NCBI RefSeq assembly: GCF_001281385.1
Contig: NZ_CP006911.1
Span: 1,650,149-1,714,148, forward strand
Source: Candidatus Pseudothioglobus singularis PS1
Lineage (GTDB): Bacteria > Pseudomonadota > Gammaproteobacteria > PS1 > Pseudothioglobaceae
DNA: 64,000 bases
Direction: 5' to 3'
Every line of letters begins with the position of its first letter. The stretch's first letter is position 1. The translations under genes and the position numbers were made by a program. This document shows, in pieces, positions 27,716 through 36,879 of the stretch. The notes beneath the pieces were generated by a model. The model searched no databases and had not been told where the DNA came from. It worked only from the letters and a program-made list of their open reading frames with translations.

Positions 27716-27933
27716 TACTGAGTAGGCAAAAGATTAAAGCCATTTGGTTCAATCCAGCCTAATGCACCTGCAAGCAACAAGAATGCAAAAAGGAGAACTG
27801 ATAGAATAATTCTCATTCTTAGCGCTTTAAACATTCTATCTGAGCCCGCTTTACCGCCTCTAAGGAGGCCGATAACTGCTGAGCCTAAAAATAAAAATAT
27901 TAAAACGAGTACTGCAATTACAAATAAATTCAT
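27715..27933 (-). CDS. DUF2909 family small membrane protein
   Basis: 72 aa with two hydrophobic helices around a basic loop (FKALRMRIILSV). DUF2909 proteins are habitually encoded between coxC and SURF1 in proteobacterial oxidase operons and are presumed accessory factors; their role is unknown. It is separated from coxC by a strong terminator-like hairpin, so it may be less expressed than the oxidase subunits. Confidence 0.8.
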   Translation of the reverse strand: MNLFVIAVLVLIFLFLGSAVIGLLRGGKAGSDRMFKALRMRIILSVLLFAFLLLAGALGWIEPNGFNLLPTQ

Positions 27934-27952
27934 ACCTTTCCTTGATTGCTTG

Positions 27953-27978
27953 AAAAAAAAGACCCCTTGATAGGGGCC
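27953..27978 (-). terminator. Terminator after coxC
   Basis: Read on the minus strand, GGCCCC-TATCAA-GGGGTC followed by eight T's: a 6-bp stem with one G-U pair. It sits between coxC and DUF2909/SURF1, so read-through probably sets the level of the assembly genes. Confidence 0.8.
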
Positions 27979-28002
27979 TTTAACTAAACCTCTATTTCGA
28001 TA

Positions 28003-28881
28003 TTATATCCAGTATACAAAAATAAACAGTCCTAGCCATACCACATCAACAAAGTGCCAATACCAGGCAACTCCTTCAAATGCAAAATGATTTTCGAGAT
28101 TAAAGTGTCCTTTTTGAATACGGTAAAGAATAACTGTTAGCATAATAACGCCAATTGTTACGTGGAACCCGTGGAACCCAGTTAACAAATAGAATGTAGA
28201 GCCGTAAATCCCTGAGGTTAATTTAAGGCCGTCATGGTACGCATGGCCATACTCAGTAATTTGAAAGCCCAGAAAAATAACGCCCAGCGCAATCGTTGCT
28301 AGCATCCATGCCATCAAAGCATCTCTGTGTCCAGCTCTTAAGGCATGATGTGCATATGTAAGAGTTACACCTGAAGTTAAAAGAAGCCCCGTATTTAGAG
28401 CTGGCAGCCCCCAAGTGTCTACTAGTTTAAAGTTTGTTGAAAAAGCCACCCCATTCTGGCCCACATCACCTGGAGTAGAAATTAGTGGCCAAGCCGCCTT
28501 AAATCCCTCCCAAAGCTGTGGTGTATAAATGTTGTTATACTCTCCTCCAAGCCATGGAACACTCAAGACCCTTGCATAAAGAAGAGCCCCAAAGAATGCC
28601 GCAAAAAACATAACCTCAGAGAAAATAAACCAGCTCATGCCCCACCTAAAAGATCTATCGACCTGGGAGTTATACATCCCACCCACGCTCTCAGCAACTA
28701 CCGTACCAAGCCAACCAAACATCATAAATGCTATGATGGCAAAACCCAGAACCATCACAGGCCAGCCCCAGCTGACATCATGCATTTGATTTGCAAAGCC
28801 AACAAATAGTGTTGAAATGCCTATTGATCCTATAATTGGCCAATATGTACCATGAGGAACATAATATTTTTCGTTGCTCAT
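28003..28881 (-). CDS. coxC: Cytochrome c oxidase subunit III
   Basis: Integral membrane subunit of the aa3-type oxidase (292 aa, seven TM helices). It has YYVPHGTYWPIIGSIG at the N-terminus, the helix III segment WFIFSEVMFFAAFFGALLYA with the conserved Glu, and the C-terminal YWHFVDVVWLGLFIFVYW. Length is near the bacterial norm. It follows ctaG by 15 bases. Confidence 0.95.
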   Translation of the reverse strand: MSNEKYYVPHGTYWPIIGSIGISTLFVGFANQMHDVSWGWPVMVLGFAIIAFMMFGWLGTVVAESVGGMYNSQVDRSFRWGMSWFIFSEVMFFAAFFGALLYARVLSVPWLGGEYNNIYTPQLWEGFKAAWPLISTPGDVGQNGVAFSTNFKLVDTWGLPALNTGLLLTSGVTLTYAHHALRAGHRDALMAWMLATIALGVIFLGFQITEYGHAYHDGLKLTSGIYGSTFYLLTGFHGFHVTIGVIMLTVILYRIQKGHFNLENHFAFEGVAWYWHFVDVVWLGLFIFVYWI

Positions 28882-28896
28882 TTTCTCTCCCTTTAA

Positions 28897-29418
28897 TTAA
28901 CTATCTAACTTATAAAAATTATATGACAAGCTCACATCTTTAATCCATTCTGCCATTTCAGGCTCAACCACAAACCGAAGTGCCATTTCTACTTCCTCTC
29001 CAGGCTGAAACTCTTGCTTAACAAAACAAAAACACTCTAATTTTTTAAAATGTAACGCCGCATCTGTTGGCGCCACACTGGGTATTGCTTGACCAAAAAT
29101 TACCTCATCGGTCGTATTTTTAGCAATGTAGCTCATGTTATAAAACTTCCCTGGAATAACCTCCATTGAAGTCACTTTTGGCGCAAATTGAACTGGAAAA
29201 CCAGAACTAGTTGACGCAAAAAAACTAACCGTTACTTCACGCTCTTCATTAATCTGATACTGCTTTTCAGTTTCTACAGTGCCCGTCTTACCATTAAACC
29301 CAGTTAAGTCACACAATACATCATATATTGGCACCATGGCATAAGCAAAAAAGAACATCAAAACAGGGACGGATACAAGCTTTATCCAAAACCCTTTTGT
29401 TATTTTTTTTCTCTCCAT
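28897..29418 (-). CDS. ctaG: Cytochrome c oxidase assembly protein CtaG/Cox11
   Basis: A copper chaperone that builds the CuB site of CoxA. The 173-aa protein has one N-terminal TM helix (about 10-28), the periplasmic Ig-like domain with MVPIYDVLCDLTGFNGKTG, and the copper-binding CFCFVKQEF motif (Cys-Phe-Cys-Phe) near residue 130. It begins one base after the preceding small ORF and precedes coxC, the standard coxBA-ctaG-coxC order. Confidence 0.94.
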   Translation of the reverse strand: MERKKITKGFWIKLVSVPVLMFFFAYAMVPIYDVLCDLTGFNGKTGTVETEKQYQINEEREVTVSFFASTSSGFPVQFAPKVTSMEVIPGKFYNMSYIAKNTTDEVIFGQAIPSVAPTDAALHFKKLECFCFVKQEFQPGEEVEMALRFVVEPEMAEWIKDVSLSYNFYKLDS

Positions 29419-29419
29419 A

Positions 29420-29518
29420 TCAGCCGTTAAGCATTATGGTTGCTAAATACAATCCTATTGCTACAATGGCCACTATGAGTGCAGTTCGGCCTTGGCCTTT
29501 GCTGTTCTTCTCTGCCAT
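29420..29518 (-). CDS. 32-aa cytochrome oxidase small assembly protein
   Basis: Translates to a peptide opening [19 protein letters not shown] with one TM helix and ending ATIMLNG. ATG overlaps the coxA stop (TAATG), and the stop is followed one base later by ctaG. Tiny single-helix ORFs at this exact place between coxA and ctaG are typical of proteobacterial cox operons, which supports it despite its length. Confidence 0.75.
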   Translation of the reverse strand: MAEKNSKGQGRTALIVAIVAIGLYLATIMLNG

Positions 29519-31131
29519 TAACTGTGCTGAGACTCAGCTAAAATTTCAGCTCTGGTTGGTGGCTCATCAAACGTATGGTAAGCAACTGGCGCAGCCAATG
29601 TCCACTCTAGGCCCTTAGCACTCTCCCAAGGTCTTGCAACTGCTGGCTTGCCATTTCGAATACAGTCAACCAGAATATAGGTAAACAAAAGAAATGATAG
29701 GCCAAAGGCAAAAGAGCCAATTGATGAAATGAAGTTAAAGTCAGCAAACTGAAGCGCATAGTCAGGAATACGACGAGGCATCCCCGCTAATCCTATAAAG
29801 TGTTGTGGGAAAAATGTTACATTAACTGAAATCATAGCAATCCAAAAGTGGACTTTCGCTAAGCGCTCGTTATACATTTTTCCAGTCCACTTAGGCAGCC
29901 AATAGAAAACAGCTGCAATGATTCCCCACAAGGCTCCAGTTACAAGAACGTAGTGGAAATGTGCAACAACAAAATATGTATCGTGATACTGTATATCAGC
30001 AGGCGCTATTCCAAGCATTAAGCCTGAGAAGCCGCCAATTGTAAATAAAAATACAAAAGACAGCGCCCATAACATTGGCGTTTCAAATGACATTGAACCC
30101 TTCCACATCGTTGCAACCCAGTTAAAAACTTTAACACCAGTTGGAACAGCGATCAACATCGTTGCGTACATAAAGTAGAGTTCTCCTGCCACAGGCATTC
30201 CCGTTAGGAACATATGATGAGCCCATACAATATAAGACAAGAATGCAATTGATGCAGTTGCATAAACCATCGATGAATAACCAAAGAGTGGCTTCCTTGC
30301 AAAAGTAGGAATAATATGGGAGATAATGCCAAAGGCTGGCAAAATCATAATGTACACCTCTGGATGCCCAAAGAACCAGAAAATATGCTGAAACATGACC
30401 GGGTCTCCACCGCCAGTTGCATCAAAGAAAGCGGTTCCAAAATTACGATCTGTAAGCATCATAGTTACAGCTCCAGCCAAAACTGGCATTGCGCCGATTA
30501 GCAGGAATGATGTGATTAACCAAGTCCAAACAAAAAGAGGCATATCCATTAATCTCATTTCAGGTGCCTTCATATTAAGAACGGTTGCAATAATATTAAT
30601 GGCGCCCATGATTGATGAGAAACCAAGCAAGTGAATTGCAAAGATAAAGAAGTCAGTTGAATCTGGTGCAAATGTTGTTGAGAGTGGAGCATAAAAAGTC
30701 CATCCAAAAGCAGGTGCACCACCTTCCATAAAAAATGTGCTCAGTAGGATCGTGCCAGCAAAAGGCAGTATCCAAAAACTCCAATTATTCATTCTTGGAA
30801 GAGCCATATCGGGAGCTCCTACCATCATAGGAATCAGCCAGTTTGCAAGGCCTACAAAGGCAGGCATAATGGCACCAAATACCATGATCAACCCATGCAT
30901 TGTTGTCAGCTGGTTATAGAATTGTGGTTCAAACAATTGCAGTCCGGGCTGTAATAATTCTGAACGAATGCCCATAGCGAAGGCACCGCCCACCAAGAGC
31001 ATTGCAAAAGAAAACCACAGATAAAGCGTTCCAATATCCTTGTGATTAGTTGTTTTAACCCATCTTAGGAGTCCTTTTTCAGGGCCATGATGGTGATCGT
31101 CGTGTGCTGCTGCCGCTGTAGTTGAGCTCAT
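29518..31131 (-). CDS. coxA: Cytochrome c oxidase subunit I
   Basis: Catalytic heme-copper subunit (537 aa, twelve TM helices) that reduces O2 and pumps protons. Seen are the heme a ligand region [15 protein letters not shown], the CuB/D-channel motif [17 protein letters not shown] (the Glu marks an A1-type oxidase), the CuB pair AHHMFLTG, and the heme ligands HYVLVTG / HFHYV. An N-terminal His-rich [11 protein letters not shown] lies before the first helix. It is 15 bases after coxB. Confidence 0.97.
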   Translation of the reverse strand: MSSTTAAAAHDDHHHGPEKGLLRWVKTTNHKDIGTLYLWFSFAMLLVGGAFAMGIRSELLQPGLQLFEPQFYNQLTTMHGLIMVFGAIMPAFVGLANWLIPMMVGAPDMALPRMNNWSFWILPFAGTILLSTFFMEGGAPAFGWTFYAPLSTTFAPDSTDFFIFAIHLLGFSSIMGAINIIATVLNMKAPEMRLMDMPLFVWTWLITSFLLIGAMPVLAGAVTMMLTDRNFGTAFFDATGGGDPVMFQHIFWFFGHPEVYIMILPAFGIISHIIPTFARKPLFGYSSMVYATASIAFLSYIVWAHHMFLTGMPVAGELYFMYATMLIAVPTGVKVFNWVATMWKGSMSFETPMLWALSFVFLFTIGGFSGLMLGIAPADIQYHDTYFVVAHFHYVLVTGALWGIIAAVFYWLPKWTGKMYNERLAKVHFWIAMISVNVTFFPQHFIGLAGMPRRIPDYALQFADFNFISSIGSFAFGLSFLLFTYILVDCIRNGKPAVARPWESAKGLEWTLAAPVAYHTFDEPPTRAEILAESQHS

Positions 31132-31146
31132 GTGTTTCTCCTTAAA

Positions 31147-32268
31147 TTAACGTGCAGATGTAACATCTGATGGTTGAACAACTGATCCATTGTTACCAAA
31201 AGATCTTCTTTCGTAGGTAATTACCGATGCAATATCTGTATCGCTAAGCATCTTAAATGCAGGCATTCCCCTTAAGCCATTTAAAACCATGCCTATTTGA
31301 TAATCTGCGGGGCCATTTGTTACTTCTGACCCTATCATTGCTGGGAAGACTCCTGGAATACCTGAGCCGTCTTTTTGATGACAACCAGAGCAGTTTGCGT
31401 TGTAAACTTCCTCACCCCTTGCAACCAAATCAGCCTCTGTCCATTCTTGTGTAGCGCTAGCTAATTCAGCAACTTTTTCAGCCTGTTTGCTCTCAACCCA
31501 AGCCGCATAGTCGGCTTTAGAAACTACGTCTACCACAATTGGCATAAACCCATGATCTTTTCCACAAAGCTCAGCACATTGTCCTCTATAAGTTCCAATT
31601 TCATTTGGCTTAGCCCATGCATCATTGATAAATCCAGGATTAGCATCCTGCTTGACGCCAAAAGCGGGAACCCACCAGTTATGAATAACGTCATTAGAAG
31701 TAATTAAAAATCTAACCGTTGTATCAACTGGAAGAACGAGATGATTGTCAACTGAGCGAAGGTAGTCACTTTCCTTGTGAACAGCTTCACGCTCCTCAGG
31801 TGATGCCTTAATAACGTCTCTCGAAGATTGTGCCAAATTTGAAACAAAGCTGATTCCTTCTTCAGGATAGTCATACTGCCACTTCCATTGAATGCCGGTA
31901 ACCTTGATAGTCATGTCTGCCTTTTCAAGGACCTCAATATCAATCAATGTTTTGGAGGCCGGAATTGCCATTGCAATTAAGATTAAGATTGGAATTCCTG
32001 TCCATATAAATTCAACTGTAGTACTCTCATGAAAATGTGCAGCCTTAGCTCCCTTTGACTTTCTGTGGGCAATGATTGAATAGAACATAGCACCAAATAC
32101 TACAACGCCGATACCAACACAAACCCAAAATGCCATCATATGAAGCCAGTAAATGTCCTGGCTAAGGTCAGTGATGCCTTTTGTCATATTAAGTGTGTAC
32201 TCTGCAAAAGCAGATCTAGGGCCTAATAATGCTGCAATAGCGCTAGTAATAGTCAAAAATAGTTTCAT
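31147..32268 (-). CDS. coxB: Cytochrome c oxidase subunit II fused to cytochrome c (caa3 type)
   Basis: 373 aa. After a signal peptide (about 1-22) come two TM helices (about 43-65, 87-105) and the CuA domain with H196, C231, C235, H239 and M242 (in YRGQCAELCGKDHGFM). A C-terminal cytochrome c domain follows, with heme motif CSGCH (293-297) and a Met ligand in GLRGMPAF. The fusion makes this a caa3-type oxidase that carries its own electron donor. It is the first gene of the cox operon. A palindrome overlaps its putative promoter. Confidence 0.95.
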   Translation of the reverse strand: MKLFLTITSAIAALLGPRSAFAEYTLNMTKGITDLSQDIYWLHMMAFWVCVGIGVVVFGAMFYSIIAHRKSKGAKAAHFHESTTVEFIWTGIPILILIAMAIPASKTLIDIEVLEKADMTIKVTGIQWKWQYDYPEEGISFVSNLAQSSRDVIKASPEEREAVHKESDYLRSVDNHLVLPVDTTVRFLITSNDVIHNWWVPAFGVKQDANPGFINDAWAKPNEIGTYRGQCAELCGKDHGFMPIVVDVVSKADYAAWVESKQAEKVAELASATQEWTEADLVARGEEVYNANCSGCHQKDGSGIPGVFPAMIGSEVTNGPADYQIGMVLNGLRGMPAFKMLSDTDIASVITYERRSFGNNGSVVQPSDVTSAR

Positions 32269-32579
32269 AGATTCTCCGAATTAAACCTTTTATAGCTATA
32301 TAAATAGTACTTGAATGTGCAATTTCAAGTTTCAATTAAAAAATGCAACCAAATGATACCTGTTTATCTCTTTTTTACCAAGTAATAATTCACCTTTATT
32401 CTCAATATTGATTGAACTTTTTTCACCAATAAACTGAATGCTAAAAAATTACACTCCTATTGTTGAAAAAAAAGAATAAACCCCTAAATAAAAGATGCAC
32501 ATTTATTTAAAGTTTTTTGAATTTTTTAATCAAGCAACTACTTTGTTAACTAAAATGGTTGCCTCATTTACTGGATTTT
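32269..32579. other. Divergent coxB / ctaA control region
   Basis: 311 bases without a gene, very AT-rich. It holds a candidate coxB promoter on the minus strand (TTGAAA at 32323-32328, 16-base spacer, TATTTA at 32301-32306), a 20-bp palindrome inside it, and possible plus-strand elements for ctaA. No tRNA, riboswitch or conserved ORF was found in it. Confidence 0.6.
32310..32329. promoter_or_regulatory. Palindrome in the coxB promoter
   Basis: CTTGAATG-TGCA-ATTTCAAG: six-base perfect outer arms around a TGCA centre (16 of 20 positions symmetric). It covers the -35 box and spacer of the putative coxB promoter, a repressor-like position. The regulator is unknown. Confidence 0.35.
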
Positions 32580-33554
32580 ATGTACTCTAAAGCACTTAAC
32601 CTCTCATTTATTTTAGCTCTCATAGTTGTCATCTTAGGAGCATATACTCGCCTTGCTGATGCGGGACTAGGATGTCCCGACTGGCCAGGCTGCTATGGTC
32701 AGCTGTTGGTTCCAGATGTCATCTCTGCAGAATATGACAGGCCCCTTGATATAGCAAAAGCCTGGAAAGAAATGGTCCATCGCTACGCCGCTTCAATACT
32801 TGGCCTATCAATTGTTATTATCTTTTTATTGGCAATTTTTAGGAGGCCGGACACGCTCCGTTCTGTAAAGTTGCCAACTGCACTTCTACTATTGGTTGGT
32901 TTTCAAGGCGCCCTAGGGATGTGGACAGTAACGGAATTAGTACATCCAGGGATAGTTACGATGCATTTATTGGGTGGCTTTTCAACAACAACTCTTCTCT
33001 TTTGGCTGCTTCTCAATGAACGTAAGCCTCTTACTCTTGATCAGCCAATTCTCAACAAGCATAAGATAATGCTTGCCATTGTTACTGTACTTCTAGTTTT
33101 TCAAATTTTTCTTGGAGGGTGGACCAGCACTAACTATGCTGCACTTGCCTGTGGGGACTATTTTCCTAGCTGTCTAGGAGAGATGTGGCCTGATGACATG
33201 GACTTTAATAATGCCTATTATTGGGGACCACTTGGAGTTGATTATGAGTTTGGTGTCCTAGAAAATGAAACACGAACAGCAATCCAAATGGTTCATCGTG
33301 TTGGCGCCCTTGTTGTAACTGCAGCAATAATTACTTTTTCATTTGCTCTTAGAAACTACAAAGCACTCAGAAACAGTTTACTTATAGTTCTTGCCCTTCT
33401 AACAATTCAAGTTGCGCTGGGGATTATTAATGTAGTAATGTCTCTGCCTATGTTTGCTGCCACAATGCACAATGTAATCGGTCTTGCGCTGCTCTTGAGT
33501 CTTGTGAGCCTTGCTCACAAAATGTTCACAAAAGAAAACGCTCTTCAAAACTAA
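32580..33554 (+). CDS. ctaA: Heme A synthase CtaA/COX15
   Basis: Oxidises the C8 methyl group of heme O to the formyl group of heme A. About 324 aa with eight TM helices in two repeats; conserved segments are GAYTRLADAGLGCPDWPGCYG (residues 18-38 region), the His-bearing EMVHRYAASILGL, VHPGIVTMHLLGG, MVHRVGALVV and ATMHNVIGLAL. The ATG at 32580 is preferred to an in-frame TTG at 32559 because the extra residues are not hydrophobic family sequence. Together with CyoE it completes heme A supply for the adjacent oxidase. Confidence 0.93.
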   Translation: MYSKALNLSFILALIVVILGAYTRLADAGLGCPDWPGCYGQLLVPDVISAEYDRPLDIAKAWKEMVHRYAASILGLSIVIIFLLAIFRRPDTLRSVKLPTALLLLVGFQGALGMWTVTELVHPGIVTMHLLGGFSTTTLLFWLLLNERKPLTLDQPILNKHKIMLAIVTVLLVFQIFLGGWTSTNYAALACGDYFPSCLGEMWPDDMDFNNAYYWGPLGVDYEFGVLENETRTAIQMVHRVGALVVTAAIITFSFALRNYKALRNSLLIVLALLTIQVALGIINVVMSLPMFAATMHNVIGLALLLSLVSLAHKMFTKENALQN

Positions 33555-33577
33555 TTGCCACATTTGTAGGTCTTATT

Positions 33578-34312
33578 ATGACAAAAAGTACTCAAATTTA
33601 TTTCCTTATTCTTGCGGCCATTATTAGTGCTGCAGTTTTCTTCTTCTTTGGTGGCAAGCCCAATATGGAGGAACTCAAAAAGTCTGTTGCTCCTGCTGCG
33701 TCCTTATATCCTGAAGCAAAATCAGTTTCAGACAAACTCAACTTTATCGATGATGCATCAAAAAACACTCCTTTATCAGATGTGGCAGATGATAAATGGG
33801 CGCTTCTGTATTTTGGCTACACTTCTTGTCCAGATGTTTGTCCAATTGACCTCTCCAAAATAAACCAAGCATCACAGTTAATGGAAAATAGTGATCAACT
33901 TCAAGTTGTATTTGTCTCTGTTGATCCGGATAGAGATCTAGGAAACCTAGATAACTTTGCTAAAGCTTTTAATTCATCGTTCAAGGGCTTAACAGCAAAA
34001 CAAGATGAGCTAATTTCTATTAGCAAAGCTCTTGGCGTTTATCACGAAGTGGTTCAGTCTCAAAAAACAGCTCAAGAGGATCATAGCAATCATAATCATT
34101 CTCACGATGATCACGCTGATGATTCGCACAAAATGGTTGCTAATGAAAAGCCCAGCTCTTCAAAAGATGCACATTATGATGTTGATCACACTAGCAGCTA
34201 TTTGCTCTTTAATCCAGAACTGGAACTAGTTGCTCTTTTGACAAACCCTCACGAGCCTGCACCAATGGCTGAGGCTCTTGATAAGATCATAGAGGTTTTA
34301 GGACAGGACTAG
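33578..34312 (+). CDS. SCO1/SenC/PrrC family copper chaperone with His-rich loop
   Basis: A membrane-anchored thioredoxin-fold protein that delivers copper to the CuA site of CoxB. 244 aa: N-terminal TM helix (about 6-25), CxxxC motif TSCPDVC (C84, C88) and the third copper ligand H204 in DVDHTSSYLLF. Between the fold's strands lies an insertion (about 165-200) with many His and Asp residues (H169, 172, 174, 176, 179, 184), which may bind extra metal. It is 23 bases after ctaA and overlaps the convergent DUF2970 gene by 15 bases. Confidence 0.92.
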   Translation: MTKSTQIYFLILAAIISAAVFFFFGGKPNMEELKKSVAPAASLYPEAKSVSDKLNFIDDASKNTPLSDVADDKWALLYFGYTSCPDVCPIDLSKINQASQLMENSDQLQVVFVSVDPDRDLGNLDNFAKAFNSSFKGLTAKQDELISISKALGVYHEVVQSQKTAQEDHSNHNHSHDDHADDSHKMVANEKPSSSKDAHYDVDHTSSYLLFNPELELVALLTNPHEPAPMAEALDKIIEVLGQD

Positions 34313-34489
34313 CCTTACAGCAAAAATTAATGAGCCAATAAAAAGCACGGTCATCATAAGAGCTACAATGATGTATGGCCATGGGCCTGTTTTTTCTGTA
34401 GCATCAAAGTCTTGGGCAAGATTCTTTTTTTTTCCAACTCCAATCATTGCAGAGGCTACTGCTCTAAAAACCTGAAACAAAGATTTCAT
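34298..34489 (-). CDS. DUF2970 family small membrane protein
   Basis: 63 aa. It has the family's SAMIGVGKKKNLAQDF segment (about 13-28) followed by one TM helix (about 39-60). DUF2970 genes usually sit in cytochrome oxidase clusters; function unknown. It follows cyoE by two bases. Confidence 0.8.
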   Translation of the reverse strand: MKSLFQVFRAVASAMIGVGKKKNLAQDFDATEKTGPWPYIIVALMMTVLFIGSLIFAVRLVLS

Positions 34490-34491
34490 GT

Positions 34492-35388
34492 CTAGGCAAC
34501 AACTCCAAAATTCATCAGAAGGTAATGATCTATCAACAGCCCCACAAATAAAACCATCAAATAATTAATTGAATATTTAAAAGTCTTAAACGCAATCTTA
34601 GAATTCTCAGGCTCAAGAAAAATCTTAATTGAGTATCCTAAAAAAAGTGCCCCAAGGGATACTGCACAAATCAAATATATCAAGCCACTCATTCCAGTTA
34701 GAAAAGGTAGCAAAGTTACAAGAAACAAAAGGACTGTATACAAAAGGATCTGTACTCTAGTAAATTCTAGTCCATGTGTAACTGGCAGCATTGGAATTTC
34801 GGCTTTTTTGTATTCTTCGCTCCTGTGAATAGCCAAAGCCCAAAAGTGCGGAGGGGTCCATATAAAAACAATGAGAAACAAGAGTAATGCATACTCAAGG
34901 CCATTCGAACCCGCAATAGATGTCCACCCAAGAACTGGTGGCGCAGCCCCTGCTGCGCCGCCAATGACTATGTTTTGTGGAGTAGCTCTTTTCAAATACA
35001 TAGTATAAAAGACGGCGTATCCTATTAAAGAAAGAAGAGTTAGAACTGCAGTTAATAAGTTTACAAAAACGACTAGAAGGGCGATTCCAACAACGCCCAA
35101 AAATGCACCCCAGATAAGCGCCTGGTCCCTTGTAACTTTGCCCTGAGGCAAAGGCCTCTGATCAGTTCTAGACATCTGCGTATCAATTTTCTCATCAACA
35201 ACATGATTAAATACAGCTGCGGACATTGCAGCCAATGAAATTCCTGCTGACGCTGCAATAATGAGCAATAAACTAGGCACATAGGGAACAGCTAGGAGCA
35301 TTCCAACGACCGCTGTAAGCAAAATAAGCATCACAACTTTAATCTTGCAGAGGCCCAAAAGATCTTTCAAGGAAGGTAGGTTGCCCAT
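34492..35388 (-). CDS. cyoE: Protoheme IX farnesyltransferase (heme O synthase)
   Basis: Attaches a farnesyl group to heme B, making heme O, the substrate of CtaA. The 298-aa membrane protein (about nine TM helices) belongs to the UbiA prenyltransferase family: first Asp-rich loop NHVVDEKIDTQMSRTDQRPL (about 61-80) and second motif WTPPHFWALAIHRSEEYKKA. Also called ctaB. Start overlaps the stop of the upstream 178-aa gene (TAATG). Confidence 0.95.
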   Translation of the reverse strand: MGNLPSLKDLLGLCKIKVVMLILLTAVVGMLLAVPYVPSLLLIIAASAGISLAAMSAAVFNHVVDEKIDTQMSRTDQRPLPQGKVTRDQALIWGAFLGVVGIALLVVFVNLLTAVLTLLSLIGYAVFYTMYLKRATPQNIVIGGAAGAAPPVLGWTSIAGSNGLEYALLLFLIVFIWTPPHFWALAIHRSEEYKKAEIPMLPVTHGLEFTRVQILLYTVLLFLVTLLPFLTGMSGLIYLICAVSLGALFLGYSIKIFLEPENSKIAFKTFKYSINYLMVLFVGLLIDHYLLMNFGVVA

Positions 35389-35924
35389 TAGCCTATCCTT
35401 GAGTATTTAAGAAGTCGCTTTAAATCCTTAAGCACAAATTTTATGTTGATATCCTTTGGATCGTAATAAAGCATAAAGTTTCCAATAGGATCAATCAGAA
35501 AAATAGAGTTTTCTGGCAACCTTGAAAGCTGGCCTAATAGCTTGTCACTTGTGATGCTCGCTAGGATGAGTTTTTCATCCTCAACAGAAGGCGCTGATCC
35601 ATCATTAGTAATAAGCATTCTTTGGATTCGGCGCATGTCCATATTGATCAGTGTGCGAATAGTCTTCACGTCTGCAATAGCTTGATTGCAGAGGCTGTCA
35701 CAACTATCTGTTACGTAGGCTAGCGTCCAAACTCCTTGCAGGGAGGCATCTCCTTTTATGTCAAGGTCTGACTTTTCAGTAACAATTACTGGGGTAATTA
35801 ATTCGCCATAGTTAACCGTATTTTGGCTGAAATAAGTTGGGTTTAAATAAAAGAACAAAGTTCCCAGACCTATAGGAAGGAGAAATATTGATAAAAGCGC
35901 CCAAAATTCTTTTTTAAAGGTCAT
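35388..35924 (-). CDS. Membrane-anchored Sco-like protein of oxidase cluster
   Basis: 178 aa with an N-terminal TM helix (about 8-27) and a periplasmic part that resembles a degenerate thioredoxin/Sco fold: LQGVWTLAYVTDSCDSLCNQA contains a CxxxC, followed by a segment ending IFLIDPIGNFMLYYDP. Proteins like this are commonly encoded between ctaA and ctaB and are annotated as cytochrome oxidase biogenesis or transmembrane proteins. The second CxxxC protein of the cluster (with Sco at 33578) suggests a disulfide or copper-handling partner. Function not established. Confidence 0.72.
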   Translation of the reverse strand: MTFKKEFWALLSIFLLPIGLGTLFFYLNPTYFSQNTVNYGELITPVIVTEKSDLDIKGDASLQGVWTLAYVTDSCDSLCNQAIADVKTIRTLINMDMRRIQRMLITNDGSAPSVEDEKLILASITSDKLLGQLSRLPENSIFLIDPIGNFMLYYDPKDINIKFVLKDLKRLLKYSRIG

Positions 35925-35983
35925 GTTTTTCCTGAAATCAAAACTGCGTAATGATACGCTGAAGGAGTCAAAAACTCAACTTG

Positions 35984-36757
35984 CTATAGCCTTACTTCGA
36001 TGCCTTTTTGTTGCATCGATTTTTTAGCCTCATCAACTGTAAACTCGGCAAAATGAAAAATACTCGCAGCAAGAACTGCATCGGCCCCGCCATCGACCAC
36101 ACCCTCGGACAAGTGCAATAAATTACCAACCCCGCCAGAGGCAATCACTGGAACATTGACAGCATCAGACACGGCTCGCGTTAACTCAAGATCAAACCCG
36201 TCTTTTGTTCCGTCTCTATCCATCGAGGTAAGCAGTATTTCACCAGCGCCATTCTCTCCCTCGGTCATCTTTATAGACCACTCTATAGCGTCTATGCCTG
36301 TTGTTTTTCTGCCGCCATGAGTATAGATTTCCCATTTAGAAGGCTTTGACGAAACTCTTTTAGCATCAATTGCAATCACAATACACTGTGACCCAAAAAT
36401 AGCGCAGAGCTCATTAATTAGGCCCGGGTTAAAAATAGCTGCAGAATTAACTGCAACCTTGTCTGCCCCAGCCTTAAGCATGGCTCTAACATCGTCAGCC
36501 TCTCGAATGCCGCCGCCAACAGTCAGCGGAATAAAAACTTGTTCAGCAATTTTTTCGACCATGGCAACTGTCGTATTTCTTCCTTCATGCGAAGCCGTTA
36601 TATCAAGAAACGTAATTTCATCTGCACCCTCCCTGTCATAGCGCTTTGCAACCTCAACAGGGTCTCCAGCGTCCTTGATGTCAACAAACTTAACGCCTTT
36701 GACCACCCTTCCATCACGGACATCTAAGCAGGGAATTATTCTCTTTGCTAAACTCAT
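35984..36757 (-). CDS. hisF: Imidazole glycerol phosphate synthase subunit HisF
   Basis: The cyclase subunit of the HisHF complex (257 aa), giving imidazole glycerol phosphate and AICAR in histidine synthesis. (beta/alpha)8 barrel with catalytic D11 in [13 protein letters not shown] and the second Asp in [25 protein letters not shown] and [12 protein letters not shown] bind phosphate. No other his gene lies next to it. It is divergent from uppS. Confidence 0.96.
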   Translation of the reverse strand: MSLAKRIIPCLDVRDGRVVKGVKFVDIKDAGDPVEVAKRYDREGADEITFLDITASHEGRNTTVAMVEKIAEQVFIPLTVGGGIREADDVRAMLKAGADKVAVNSAAIFNPGLINELCAIFGSQCIVIAIDAKRVSSKPSKWEIYTHGGRKTTGIDAIEWSIKMTEGENGAGEILLTSMDRDGTKDGFDLELTRAVSDAVNVPVIASGGVGNLLHLSEGVVDGGADAVLAASIFHFAEFTVDEAKKSMQQKGIEVRL

Positions 36758-36865
36758 AGTATGGATTTTACCGTATAAATCCTCATTTACTGTCTGACGA
36801 GAGCCCTATTTAATTAATCGTTCAAATTGAAATACTTTGCAATGGGAAATTTAATGACTAGTGGG

Positions 36866-36871
36866 TATAAT
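36866..36871 (+). promoter_or_regulatory. -10 box of uppS (probable leaderless start)
   Basis: TATAAT followed by TGCGCTCT and then ATG at 36880. The 8-base gap leaves no room for a ribosome-binding site. The TGCGC after the box resembles the discriminator of the tRNA promoters. Confidence 0.5.
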
Positions 36872-36879
36872 TGCGCTCT

